A stretch of 64,000 nucleotides of DNA from Parelaphostrongylus tenuis (Eukaryota > Nematoda > Chromadorea > Rhabditida > Metastrongylidae): contig JAHQIW010006392.1 of the NCBI GenBank assembly GCA_019055375.1, positions 248,001-312,000 on the forward strand. Direction: 5' to 3'. The notes beneath the pieces were generated by a model. That model was not told where the DNA came from. It did no database searches and saw nothing but the letters and a program-made list of their open reading frames with translations. Both the position numbers and the translations under genes were made by a program. Positions within the stretch are counted from its first letter, which is position 1; each line of letters opens with the position of its first letter. This document shows, in pieces, positions 35,186-46,525 of the stretch.

Positions 35186-35214
35186 GTACCAATGTTTATT
35201 GTGGATGTATTTTT

Positions 35215-35910
35215 TGCTCTTTCCAATCATTTCAATAGTTAATCGGTAGCTTAAATCTCAAAAATTTGGATGATATATCTCACTAGAATGACTCTATATT
35301 ACGCTGTAACAGTGCAAACTAGATATAAGTCGCACGTGAGCAATTCTTGATTAGCAAAGCTTTTCCTCAAAAAAAAATTTGTTGCGCTGCGACTCTAAAA
35401 TTAAGATTACATTTAACATGCGGCGCGCGTACCTTGCAGAGATGTGTGAATGGATAACAATAGCATCAAGCCATCGCCTTTCAATAATCGGTCGATAGCT
35501 CAGATCTCAAGGATTTCAATAGTGTGTCTGCATTTCAGAAAGAAATCTCTTAGCGCGCTGTAGCAGTAAAAATAATACTGTGTTGCACATTTCGGAACTT
35601 TTCGCTGGACACAGCTTTTCTCTTGGACTTTTAATATCTTTTCGATAGCAGAAATCTCAACAATATCAATAATATGTTTTATTCTCAAGAAGGACTCTTT
35701 ACTGTGTTGTTTCAGTCTAAAAATATTGGGCTTCGCAGATGTGATTGCGTTGCGCGATCGACACGGCGCCGAGTGCGGAACTCAATATTCTTATGTGTGT
35801 AACAATGCACTTAAGAGTCCTTCTCAAAAATCAACCAAGTCATTTGAAATGTTGATATTTGTGTACCGAGTAGTTATTAAAAGGTTGAATGAAAAGCTTT
35901 GTTTGGCGAA
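35215..35910. repeat. Fold-back repeat, 140-165-bp unit family (copy 2)
   Basis: Direct units with CGGTAGCTTAAATCTC, CGATAGCTCAGATCTC and CGATAGCAGAAATCTC boxes near 35244, 35490 and 35645; each is followed by TTTCAGAAAGAAATCTCTTA-like and GCGCTGTAGCAG-like boxes. After a centre at GATCGACACGGCGCCGAGTG (about 35755) one unit returns inverted (AAGAGTCCTTCTCAAAAATC) and ends at TTTGGCGAAAGATG. CGCTGGACACAGC is at about 35610. Confidence 0.65.
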
Positions 35911-36039
35911 AGATGTTTGAGTGGGCAGTAGTATTCTATGTCAACTATTGCAGCATAAATTAAAACCATTTCAAATTAACAGACCGTTCAAATCTCGCCA
36001 TTTAGGCTGTGGAATGCTCACTAAACTGTCAAAAAAAGG

Positions 36040-36365
36040 ATGAAGAATGCGTTTTGCTGAATATGGGTGCTGGCAGGGAAAAGCACCGCCAAAGCTTATG
36101 AGAAGATCTAATACTTTCAAAAAGATTGTACTGATGACATTTTCGGTTTGTGGCAAAAAAATCATTTCATACTATGTTTTCGATCTTGCAAAGAGATTTT
36201 TAGGTCAAAGATGATCAATACAAGAAAGTGCTCCCAAGAAAATCATTATGCCTTGTGTAAACTGCAACTTGTGCTTGAGACATGTGTAAGAGTAGAGGTC
36301 TAGAACTCTTGCACAACAATGCTCGACCACATGTTGCGCAACTAAAGCTGCATTTCTAGGTCATA
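36040..36365. mobile_element. Repeat piece plus mariner core fragment
   Basis: 36050-36110 has TGAATATGGGTGCTGGCAGG, a phrase also found at 55.5 kb (plus) and 53.68 kb (minus). 36296-36360 reads LLHNNARPHVAQLKLHF, the second catalytic block of a mariner with Asp changed to Asn. The rest is too decayed to place. Confidence 0.5.
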
Positions 36366-36412
36366 GACTGTATTATCTCGTATCTACTAGTTAATCTGGT
36401 ATTGATTTTCAG

Positions 36413-36562
36413 AGATGCGATGTAATTTTTACCAATTGTATATCACTCAGTCAATATCTGTTTTGTATAAAAAGGTATGGAAGAGCCAGGTTACTCCAAT
36501 TGACGGATGCTCCAAGTCAATGGACTAGACGCAGTGCGACTACGAAAACTAGATCAAGGAAA
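36413..36562 (+). CDS. Candidate internal exon, basic protein
   Basis: Near-perfect splice sites (GATTTTCAG and AAA|GTAAGG) bound 50 open codons in phase 0-0: RCDVIFTNCISLSQYLFC, then RYGRARLLQLTDAPSQWTRR. Neighbouring exons were not identified; a mariner piece lies just upstream. Confidence 0.35.
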
Positions 36563-37317
36563 GTAAGGCTGTGACGCTCCACTGAAATCATCGTGGCCCT
36601 GGGAAGACGAATACTTCGGCGATAAATGATATCAGGAACTTCTTATGTATAACTTTGTGTAGGCTGAACAATCTATTGAAAGCACTGATACTTGAACTGA
36701 AGCTTCACTCCCTTTTCTACTCTCTATGCTTCACCGAACATCCTGTTAACTCGCTACCACCTTCTCGGCATCTAGCGACAACTAGTCGAAAAAATATTTC
36801 AACATGCAAACCGCTGCTGGATACAGCCTTTAATAGCTCGCGTTCTCATTTAACTCCAGATAATAACTGTCCAGTGATAAGCTTGTATCATGTTGTCAAA
36901 AAACGTGGATTATGATAGTACCTATTTGCATTTGCCAAAGTGTAGGCGCGACTATGACCAAGCGAGATCGCTGCTGACGAATTTTCTAGACAGGCCCTTT
37001 TTCAAGCATGCTTTATTGTTGTTGCTTACTTCTTTTAAAACGAAACAGATGCATAAACGCAGCCTTGTTCTCGCTACGCGCACAGTTTGGGATGTGGTCT
37101 TCTTTCGAGACTAATCCCCATATCGTGTATGATTTTTTGAATGTTATCTTGCTGCTTGTCAGCTTATTTCACAACTTTCACTGCGTGATGATAACAATAA
37201 AATTACCGTAATGAATAACAACATAAGATTTACTTTTAGTAACTTTCAAAGATAGAATTTCAGAAGTCAAGCAGCTATCTCTGACGAATCTCCTTTTGTG
37301 AAATGGAGCTCGACATT

Positions 37318-37392
37318 AAATGCAGATACTAATGAGGATCTAAGGTAGTGTTCAGCTGAAATACTAATGAAGGTCTAAGGAAGTGCTGAGCA
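37318..37392. repeat. Imperfect tandem duplication
   Basis: ATACTAATGAGGATCTAAGG and ATACTAATGAAGGTCTAAGG repeat with a spacing of about 35 bp, followed by GTGTTCAGC/GTGCTGAGC. Confidence 0.6.
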
Positions 37393-37394
37393 AA

Positions 37395-38785
37395 CGCGAA
37401 ATGCGACACATGCTTCCAAATTTTCGTCGTTACAAGTATAACCTTGAGGATCAGTTATATGAGGGAAGATCTTTGTTGTTGACGATAATAAAATGACAAT
37501 TTTACTTGAATACGCGCACTAAATTTCTGAAACCTTCATGAAGACATTGTGTAAGCATCTTAGCTATTTCCAAGAATGAGATATAGCTGGAAGTCGAAGA
37601 AGCTTGACAAATAGATGTATACGAAATAAACGGTCTTCAAAAAAGCCGCGTCCAAGAAGTGCCAGTATTTCTGCGCGAGCAGAAAGATTTATTGTATGGT
37701 CGTATTATGACATACAAAGCGAAATAGAATCAGTATGATAGCCAACGTCAGTTGTGTCAATAACTTAAGAGCGGTTAAGCATCGCGGCATTTTCAAAAGT
37801 CGAAAGTACTTGCAAAAAAGATTATAGTGCAGCTTAGTGATTTCTCAGTTGAAATAGAAACCGCAGAGTTTGCGTTCTATATTGGCGAACAAAGGAATAA
37901 TTTTTTTAAAGATAATAAGCGACTGCATGTGACACCACAAACGCCGAAAAAGTTAAGCGAGCCGAGTTGTGAAACGTGAACATAGCTTGTAGTCTTTTCG
38001 CCAATTAGGTACCACTTCGACGAAAATTTCGACTACTTTTCGCACCATAAATGCTTCATAAGGCAAGATGAGACCGGAGGTATCGTGAGCGACTTTATAG
38101 CCTCTAAAACTCCTCTCCACAGTTTTCTCACCAAAATACATTTGCTCGTATCTCATAATCCAAATTGTGCACAGCCCAAATGTGCTTATTTTTTTCTAGA
38201 GATGGATTTAGAAACCAGTAGATCACGATTTCGGTCAGGTCTTTTATAAAATGATGATATTGCTTAGATAGGATTCAAATCAGAACGTTTTCAACTTATA
38301 CGACTTGCTTTTTTCTTCTTGGTATTTTACCAATTTACGTTAATATAGAATTTTCGCATGAATAAAATGATTAGACTCGGTACTAAATGATAAAATAACA
38401 GTTCCTCTGAGCAAATTGCTTATTTTGTACAAGAGCACGTGGACACCCAATGTATGGAGTTCTAAGACTGAATTATTGCCTGTTGGGCTAGTTATTCTTA
38501 TCTGAAGCTCTAACGCACCCTTTCTAAAACGTTTTCAACTCTTTGCTACGGTGTTCATCTCAGGGAAGCTCTGCATACCTGGAGACTCCTTGACTAGTCG
38601 TTTGATTAAATGATTTAAACACAGTATCATAGATGACTGTAGAAGTAAGAACGATAAAAATTAAACCTTTTAGACTCCAAACATGCATATAAACAAGACC
38701 CCTTTGAGAAAAAAAAAACGACTTTAAACAGATATTTGCTTATCTGAATGTCCTATTTTTGAGAGCTTTGCCATTGCCTTCGCAT
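37395..38785. other. No supported gene
   Basis: AT-rich. Short frames on both strands lack convincing splice pairs. No repeat family that I can name. Confidence 0.4.
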
Positions 38786-38788
38786 TTT

Positions 38789-39058
38789 TTATTTGTCTGA
38801 CATTTTAGCAGTTAGACAAACCATGTTTTCGTATTGAGAAAGCTGTACAAGAGCGCAATCAACACGTGAGACAAACAGTTTTCGTTTCCTTGAGTAGAAT
38901 GTAGCAACTGCTATTATGTTATACAGGCTTTCTATAGAACTCGCTTCAATTTTTGACTCTGACTTGCTGTATAGCACGTTAGCCTCTATATATGTACTAG
39001 CCAGAAACCTATCCGAATATATTTTCATATGCGATTTACATAGGTCGCTCACGACCAA
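38789..39058 (-). CDS. Candidate terminal exon
   Basis: Acceptor AATTTTATAG, then 89 open codons in phase 0 to a TAA that overlaps AATAAA. Reads VVSDLCKSHMKIYSDRFLAS, IEASSIESLYNIIAVATFYS, ALVQLSQYENMVCL. No known motif. Upstream exons were not found. Confidence 0.4.
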   Translation of the reverse strand: MVVSDLCKSHMKIYSDRFLASTYIEANVLYSKSESKIEASSIESLYNIIAVATFYSRKRKLFVSRVDCALVQLSQYENMVCLTAKMSDK

Positions 39059-39863
39059 CTATAAAATTTTCTTCGCCACGATATATAATGCTTCCTAACA
39101 GGCGGTGTTGTTGTAATCGTCATGAAGCTTCAGCGCTTCATATCAGAATATTTGCTCAGATTATTCTTCAAAGCTAAATTTCACTTGTGCTTTTTTAGTT
39201 ATCGACTGTCAATTGCTTTTTAAAAACTGTCAGGTGTAAAGTTTGACTGTGTATGTATTCTGTATGTTCAGATGCCCGCTTCAGGCGCATACCAATTGAT
39301 ACGATAATATTTGGATATAAGAAGCAGTTTTTCGGAGGGTGCGAATTTACGTGTCTTTTGGGTAATACACAAACCATTCAATACATATTTATTCACACAG
39401 TATATGTTTGATTACATCCGAGTATATGCATTCATGAAAAAAACGTCAACACAACAAGTGCACCGAATTAACTACGTTAACTTTTTTCGGACTTGGCGTT
39501 ACTAGCTAAAATACAAGAGAATATGTGCAGCAGTTTCTATTTAACATTTATTTGACACAACATCTCTATTTGGGCACGTTTTTCAAAGTGCACTACAAAC
39601 CGGAGGAGGGGACTGATATAGCTTATTATAGAGAAGGGTTAATTCAAGCAATCCAATGCAACACTTAGGTGGCGAATCTCATTCAGGTGGGGCTTATTTA
39701 GCAGTAAGCGGTCACAACACTGACAATCATGGTCGAGGACAGCAAAATAGGTGTTACTGGGTTAACATACGCTCTCATACATTTAATACCTTTTCTAAAC
39801 TATTAACACAAGCTGCCCTTCATTAGGCGTACAATTTCTTTTTACGCACAAACTGCTTAATTA

Positions 39864-40683
39864 TTAGAACTGAATCGGCTGGAACATTGGGCACTTCTCG
39901 TACCACTTTTGACAAATGTCAGCAAGTTTAGCGTTAGCTGGTGGATTACACATACCATGCACTTTCGGATGAGTATTTGCACATTTGCATTCATCAGTAC
40001 AATGTGGGGCGGTGCATTCGGGGGTACAGCTTGCAATGATCGCAGCAGTCAGAAGGGTCTTTGACGGAGCGGATTCCAACGAAGGAGCCGCTTTTATTGG
40101 TGTGTCGATCGGCAGATCCATAGCGACGAAGTCGTTTGCTTTGGGTAAAGGTGGAGGCAAAACGAGGTTGCCCAGTACCTCACTTTCTGAAGAGTCATCT
40201 TTGGATCCAGAACAGTGACGCTCATATGCGGGGCAAAACTTTGCCAATTTTGCCCTTGCTGCACTGTCAACCTCTTCAGAGTTTCCCGAGCAATAGTTTC
40301 GATAGTGCTCAAGATGTTTGTGACAATAACGCTGGATTTTGTCTTCACGGCGAGCACGATGATGGAATGCTGAAACTAAGCACATCAAATGTGAAGTAGA
40401 AAAATGGGCTTAACTCATTCTGACACGATCACCAACATCGTAGATGTTAATGGTAATTTCGACTTAATTTCGACTGGGATTCAGCTACTATAGCTAAACC
40501 GATTTTTCATGTTTACACCACAAAAAGATGTATTAGCTAAAACCACTGAATCTGTGCTTAAGAAAGCAGACTAGATAATAAGGATGTGCCTTGATAACTA
40601 ACGTTGATAGAAACTCAGTAGTCAAGCCTACCTTCAATTTCGCATCCTAAGACGAAGACGAGAAGACAAATTGAAAGTATCAT
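39864..40683 (-). CDS. Secreted Cys-rich protein with two related modules
   Basis: Exon 1 is 40683..40632 and exon 2 is 40369..39864; the intron runs from GTAGGC to AGTTTCAG and the join is phase 1 (185 residues). The product starts with a signal peptide (MILSICLLVFVLGC). The mature part has at least 13 Cys and two related modules: AKLAKFCPAYERHC near residue 50 and AKLADICQKWYEKC near the end. They are separated by an acidic/Pro-rich linker (LPPPLPKANDF) and a dense Cys patch (CTPECTAPHCTDECKC). The pattern is that of a nematode secreted protein, possibly excretory-secretory; the binding partner is unknown. An ACAG directly before the ATG could be a leader trans-splice site. No internal intron is needed. 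This is the longest single coding exon in the window. Confidence 0.85.
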
Positions 40684-41098
40684 AACTGTATAGGAGGTAG
40701 CGTAGCTGAGGGTCTACTTTCATAAACAGAAAGAAGACTGCGTTATGGTGGCATAACACCGCGCTTATATTCACCTCATGCTCCACCCTTTTCGACAATT
40801 GGTCGAAGTGAGTATTGCCGCCCACTCTGTAACTTTGAAGATCGGCGCCCAAAGACGGTGATGCTAAATTTAGCCTCACGAAAGAAAGGATATTCTGTCT
40901 AGAAGGTCGTAAGGGCGTAGCGAGTCTGCATCGCATAGACGAATCTGTCATATTCTATCGTATTTTCTTCTTACGTATCAAATTTTCAGCCCCTATTTTA
41001 CTAAGTAATAAAATCATTGAATTGTTATTTGTTGCTAATTATACATTGTTACTACTGCTCATTTTCAAAGTTATTATTAGTCCTTGTTCTTTCTTTCT

Positions 41099-41225
41099 GA
41101 GCCGAAAACGAGATTTTATAATACAACTTACTCTAACAACTGACGTTTCGACAGCTTCACTTTCTTCAAGACCTGCAAAGATCAGGTTACCCACAACCCA
41201 GTCAGCCAGACAACTTCATTAAGGC
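41099..41225 (+). mobile_element. Penelope-like terminal repeat fragment
   Basis: Shares GCCGAAAACGAGATTTTATA, then TCTAACAACTGACGTTTCGA and GATCAGGTTACCCACAACCC with both ends of the element at 24.3-25.4 kb. No coding part. Confidence 0.6.
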
Positions 41226-41289
41226 AAAGGAACATCAAACTTAAAATTCACTCGCACCATGCGCAAAGTGACTTTTGATATACTCACCG

Positions 41290-41658
41290 CTATTTTTGGG
41301 TTGTCAGCTGATAGTCTAAGTAGTCCAAGTTGAAGCCACTCGCGTAGAGATCACATGGAGTGCATGCCAAAAAGTGTTGGAAGACATTGTCTGGCTCAAA
41401 AAGTAAAAACAAAGAACTATTAAAGAATGCCGAGGTTAGCAGGTAATCGATCTTGAAAATTATTATTGAAACTGTGTACAAATAGAAGAATAAATAGAAA
41501 TTTTCTAACACTTTTGACGATTGACGAGTAGAACACGCGTCGAAGAACGAATGCGTGTTTTGAAAATCCTCGTTGGTAAGTGGCTTCTCAATGGAGGTGT
41601 ATGCCATTTCAATTTTCAACCTCCAATAGGTCAACATTTTCATATTTTCAAAGGACAA
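41290..41658 (-). other. Open frame of 122 codons, uncertain
   Basis: Starts at an ATG (MSFENMKMLTYWRLKIEM), has one or two hydrophobic stretches (LFFYLYTVSIIIFKID) and ends LDYLDYQLTTQK. It could be part of a membrane protein or a chance frame. No splice pairs confirmed. Confidence 0.25.
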
Positions 41659-42539
41659 TTTAGCTCTCGATCAGGTAATTTTTTGAAATTTCAACTAAAT
41701 TAGTCGACTCATTCATTTTTCCTTTTTGAAATATTTTGCTATTGTAGGTTTTCAGCACAGAATCAGATTAATACATAACGTATCGACCAATGACAGTGTA
41801 GCATTAAAAACACTTCTGATTCAGTTATCAACAATCACTGAAGATTCGACTAAGGTTTTTTGAGCTCATCGTGTTATCATTGGCTCACAAAAGGGAAAGT
41901 GCTCAAAATGGCTTAAAGATGCTCAGAAAAAAAGTTTTTGAAGTCCATAAATATTGTATCTACGTGCACCATAGTATTCATGAGATGTGTCACTGGTTAA
42001 ACATCCTAGTACATAGCTCTTCTATGTATACGCTCTTCTGTTTTCTTATATTCATTTAATCTCATAGATATGCAACTCTGAGAGTTTCTATTCACAAACT
42101 ATTGCTGTCCCTGCTATACGTAGGAATGACTTGTCCTTGACTGAATACTTGTTCTTCATTATAAAATCCAGCCTCAGATTCGCTAATGGGCTGATTTTGA
42201 TTTCTTTCTGTGGCAGACAGTACATACATCATCTGTCAATCTCATTACTACATTTATCATTCACTCACTGGAAATCGCCTGTTAATCACATCAAAACATG
42301 GAAGACTTACAATCACATCATTCAGATGCAGTACCACCGACGAACGAGACGGTGTTTTGCTTCAAAACAAAAAAGTTTTTTTGTTCTGAGATTTCAATCA
42401 TTTTCTGAACAGTGTGGCTTTGACACAAAGTGAGATGCACGTGAGCTATCAATTAATAAAGTATAAAAACTATTTCGGGAACAATATGCTACGAAATTAT
42501 TCATGGAAGAGTCGCTCGACTTTAAGAGAAAACAACTTC

Positions 42540-42745
42540 GTCGCAGTGCCAGTATTTGTGACATTTTCCTTCCGCCGTCGTTAGGTATGCGATGCCACCT
42601 GTGGTGACCACGAGGTCCATGGGAGGCCATTTCTGATCCACATAGTTGACACCTTATGGAAATGCGCCATACACATTGAACTGTCCGAAGTTTTCACTTG
42701 ATATGACCACGATTTAGTGGAGACGAATTCGAAAAAACTATTTTT
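42540..42745 (-). pseudogene. Coding-like relic with one stop
   Basis: The minus strand reads SSENFGQFNVYGAFP, stop, GVNYVDQKWPPMDLVVTTGG, IAYLTTAEGKCHKYWHC. The sense on both sides of the TAA suggests a damaged coding sequence or an exon with an unrecognised boundary. Family not recognised. Confidence 0.3.
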
Positions 42746-43619
42746 GTATAATTTTGTGTTCCCTGTATTTGCCTTTAAATGTTCATGGAATACAGGTATG
42801 GTGTTGTGTGAGACAAACTGTAGTATTACTTTTTCGAATTAAGTGCGCAAAAAAAATTGGCAACAAATAGCTTGTTCCGTATCTTTTGACCAATCGTAGG
42901 AAAAAAACTTCATGTAGAATTCAAACTGGAACCAATTCTATGGATAACGCAGGTTCCTTGCATAAATTGGCACATAAATTCCGAAAAGAAATAATTGATC
43001 TGAGAATCTTCTTGATTATTCTTTTGACTATTTTGATGAAAATCAGAACTTAGTTGAGAAGCTCTACTTTCGCCTTTTCTCTGCAGTGGGGTTGGTGGAC
43101 GTTGAAAAGAATTATGCGGATATTATATAGAATTCTTCCTATTTAATAATCACGTGGAAGTAGATTCTCGCCCGTCGTAAAGAGTTAGAAAGATTCATTT
43201 TGCTCATCGCTGTCACATTGCTATAACTTCTTTGAATACACAAAATAATTGCCCAAAAAATGGTTCATAAATTTATTACTTAAGAGGTGCATCATTCTTT
43301 TTCCAATCGAAATCTTAAGAAATTTCTCTGGTGTAGCAAATCCAGTTATACCGTCTAACTGGTTCCTTCATGGGTTTTGTCAGCAGTGAGTATTATCTTA
43401 GTGGAAATTGCCAGAAGAAAAAAGAAGAGCGCTTAGCCCAAAATGTGGATAAAGCGTTATGCATCATGAATGAACGAAGTACTATTGAACTAATTAGCTG
43501 TGCTAAAATTGAAGTTTTGACGAGACTGTATTCGACGGGGCTTTTGGTAATCAGGTTCGAAACCAAATGTCAGTGCATTGCCTGATTTTCCACACCAAAA
43601 TACTACACAAGCAACTAGT

Positions 43620-44130
43620 TGCAGCTGCCTCACAAGTATGGTTTACCGCCTCATCGTGGTTGAGAAGTGTTCCTGGCTGGCGGGCTACAAAGCACAGTGA
43701 GGCTCAAGCCCCAGCAAGGCTACCTGGTAAGGAGTCCGACGTTTCCGCTCGAAAAGCCCAGCTAAGAGTTGAGTGTATCAGAACTGACCACCGCCTTGAT
43801 AGGTACTAGTCACAAGGTGGCAATCTCCCTCTGATCTACAAGGGTCGGTGGCTGCTCTAATGTGGTGACGATCTGATGAAATAAAGGCTAGGCTTAGCTC
43901 GGAACCGTAGGGCACAAAACAGCCCAACCAGCACAGTTCCCCTGCGCTGGGGCCCCTCACATTATCAGTAAAGACAAAGTATCCAAATGAGTAGGTCCAA
44001 GTATCTAAATGAGTAAGTTGTGGTAATGTCACAGCGCTCATAACTTTGTTTCCAATGGAGTTTCTAATAAGTACACTGGGGGAAATTTTTTGGTGCAATG
44101 TAACTTTTCGGATCCCTTTATTTCTCACGC
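43620..44130 (-). repeat. GC-rich block, possible dispersed repeat
   Basis: Much richer in G+C than its flanks and open on the minus strand for 116 codons (VTLPQLTHLDTWTYSFGYFV, GPSAGELCWLGCFVPYGSEL). The abrupt composition change suggests an inserted element. I cannot name it. Confidence 0.3.
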
Positions 44131-44528
44131 TATAGCTATCGATTTACCGTCAATTGCTGTTAGCGGAATCTATAGATGCCTTCGAACCTAATGTGTGCGA
44201 TACGACAACTGCAGAAGGTGAAATGCGATAAAGTGACTATACAGCGAAAAGCCATTTTTTTTTACTGAAGTGGAGTGATATTTAGTGGGTTCCTACTGCC
44301 CGGTAACATACGAGGTTGAATTTGAGTGAAACAGAATTTTTATTTGTACCAATTTAAGAGAGAAAGTAATTTTTGGAATTTTGATAGCGACGTAACAAAA
44401 GAAGCACTTTTGGAAGACAGGTTCATGCTGTGAAATTTTTTATTTTACAGTTGTTGAAACTATTACTATTATCACTGATGCCATTTATACTGTCATTATT
44501 ATTGTAGAAATCTTTGTAACGGTGAAAA

Positions 44529-44590
44529 AGCGCAGTGGTGATGCAATGTGTCTGGAACCACGGTGGTAGTTCGATCTAATCTGCCAACAC
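44529..44590 (+). repeat. tRNA-like SINE head
   Basis: AGCGCAGTGGTGATGCAATG and GGTGGTAGTTCGATCTAATC have A- and B-box character, 30 bp apart. No shared SINE body follows. Confidence 0.4.
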
Positions 44591-45041
44591 TTTCCTCATT
44601 AATCAACGAACGCCTCATGGAATTCCTGAACTCGGCTGCCTCCAAGATTGGAGGGAGAACTGTCTCGACCAGCATTCTTGATCAAGAAGACAGATTCCTA
44701 GAGCAGCGGCCGAAGTAACATGTGAATCATTTGAGGACTGTTGTAGGGGACGAATGCGAAGAAACGTTTAGAGTGCGAAAAGTGTTTTGACCTGAACAGT
44801 AAATTGTGACAACGGATAGCGTGGAATAAAAATTTTTGTTATCACTACCTTTATAAAAGTATTGTTACTAATGTTAATAACACTTTTGTCATCATTATTA
44901 TTGTTATTATTATTGATGGGCACCATTGCCATGAAAAAATTAGTAAAACTTAGAAATAAATTTTTGTTGGACTTGTGTGTCATGCAGTTTCCTCTGAAAG
45001 GTTTTTCACTATCTTCTTAACAAGTACACAAGATGTTGTTA

Positions 45042-45383
45042 CTAACAAGATTCATTCAGTTCATCGCTGGATGACGTCTTCTTAGTATTTTCCTTTTTCT
45101 CACACTGTGGAAAAGTCGATTTGACATAGAATCCAATCCTCGAACACTTGCATAACCTCACTAAAGAAAAACATAGCAAGTATTTTTCACTGCTCTGAGG
45201 ACTTCCCCCATGTACGTAACCTACTGGTAAATATAAGTTTTCAGAAAGAAACATAAAAAAGGCAGGCGGAAAGGGAGTAAATAAAACTGAGATCAATTTT
45301 GATTCGCATTTTCTATAACTGTTGTCATCGTCCTTATTCAAGATTTGAAAGATAGATTTTTGCCGTAGGAATACGTCATGCAT
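45042..45383 (-). CDS. Candidate gene, terminal exon with Cys/Lys-rich end
   Basis: The whole minus frame is open for 113 codons. A strong acceptor inside it (TTTTTCTTTAG, about 45168) suggests the true last exon reads RLCKCSRIGFYVKSTFPQC, then EKKENTKKTSSSDELNESC and TAG. An upstream exon may be MHDVFLRQKSIFQILNKDDD. Whether the middle is intron or coding is open. Family unknown. Confidence 0.4.
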   Translation of the reverse strand: MHDVFLRQKSIFQILNKDDDNSYRKCESKLISVLFTPFPPAFFMFLSENLYLPVGYVHGGSPQSSEKYLLCFSLVRLCKCSRIGFYVKSTFPQCEKKENTKKTSSSDELNESC

Positions 45384-45614
45384 GCGACACCATTTGTAGC
45401 ATCTTAAAGTTGATTAAATGCACATTTGGCTTAGCCAATGACTTGCATGAGCAAACCAATTCGTCAGGCAGATGAATATGTACTTTGAGCCGAATTCAAC
45501 ATCAAATTGTCGACTCGCGATAGATGAGGCAGCTTGGTCAGCTCGTGGCTCAGAATCGAAGGAAGCAACGACCGTTTGTCTATTGCAGGGCATCTCTAAC
45601 CACCGTACTGATAG

Positions 45615-45995
45615 GTTGTGGAAAAACTTCTAAGAAAATGCTTGTAACTTTTTTGTGTGTCGGCCATTTTTTGTGTTTTTAGGCTCATTTGAAAGCCCGT
45701 CTTCTCCCGCGTTGATTGGTATATAAGTTATCGACTTATTTCAAAACGGAGTCAACAAGCGAGCAAATTAGACTGCTGATGATGCACCAATGGTTGTTGG
45801 GTTCAAATGCAACGGTGGCAAATGAAAGCATCAATCTGGCTTGGGGCTCGCTTGTAGATTCCATCTTGAAATGAGTAGACAAGCTATATATCACTCAACG
45901 CGGGAGAAGAAGGGCTTTCAGATGAGCCCAAAAACACAAAAATGGCCGGCACACAAAAAAGTTACATACATTTTTTCAGAACTTTTTTCTCAACC
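45615..45995. mobile_element. Fold-back element F2 with mariner-like ends
   Basis: TA target at 45613-45614 and 45996-45997. The ends are GGTTGTGGAAAAACTTCT and its inverted partner GAACTTTTTTCTCAACC, like mariner termini. Arms of about 155 bp match over most of their length, including TGTGTCGGCCATTTTTTGTG and GAAAGCCCGTCTTCTCCCGC, around a spacer of about 70 bp. No transposase. Confidence 0.8.
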
Positions 45996-46191
45996 TACTA
46001 CATGTGCCCGGATGCTTTTTCCATCTCAATAACTCGTGTTGATATGCAAGTCACTCAGCTTTAATTCAAAATGTTACTGACTACTTGACCTCCAACTCAA
46101 ATCAAATAAATATCAATTTTTATTGAACTGCTAATAATGGTTTGTAATACAATATTTTGATTACTGAGTAATTCTCAGATAGTATACTGTG

Positions 46192-46398
46192 TCAGTAACT
46201 ATCGTTCTCGAGAAGTTTTGATTTTTTTTGTAATCTCTTATGACATTCTAAGATCGGTTTGCCCAACAGTGACTTCGCAGCCGCTTGTAACTTTGATTTT
46301 TTTCCATCACGTTGTGTAACCCAGTTACATGGCATGTTTCTCACCTCAGGTGATGATGTCGATGTCGTCGATCTGCACCGATGACATGTATGACACAT
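46192..46398 (-). CDS. Candidate small Lys-rich protein
   Basis: 68 codons from ATG to TGA (MCHTCHRCRSTTSTSSPE, KKSKLQAAAKSLLGKPILEC, HKRLQKKSKLLENDSY). A GTGAGA after SSPE could be a donor. It points away from the plus-strand candidate at 46526, giving a possible divergent pair about 130 bp apart. Confidence 0.3.
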   Translation of the reverse strand: MCHTCHRCRSTTSTSSPEVRNMPCNWVTQRDGKKSKLQAAAKSLLGKPILECHKRLQKKSKLLENDSY

Positions 46399-46525
46399 TT
46401 CTGCTCATAAACACATCATAACACGCGCTATTGTTATGATTTTTGTGAATGGTCGCTAAGTTATGTGATCAAGAAACCGAATCGAAAATATCTCTCGCAT
46501 ATCGCGTGTTTTCGTGGCCACCGAC

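Noticed and set aside
40136..40399. Plus-strand frames over the secreted-protein gene
   Set aside because: Shadows of exon 2 of the minus-strand gene, which has a signal exon and matching splice phase.
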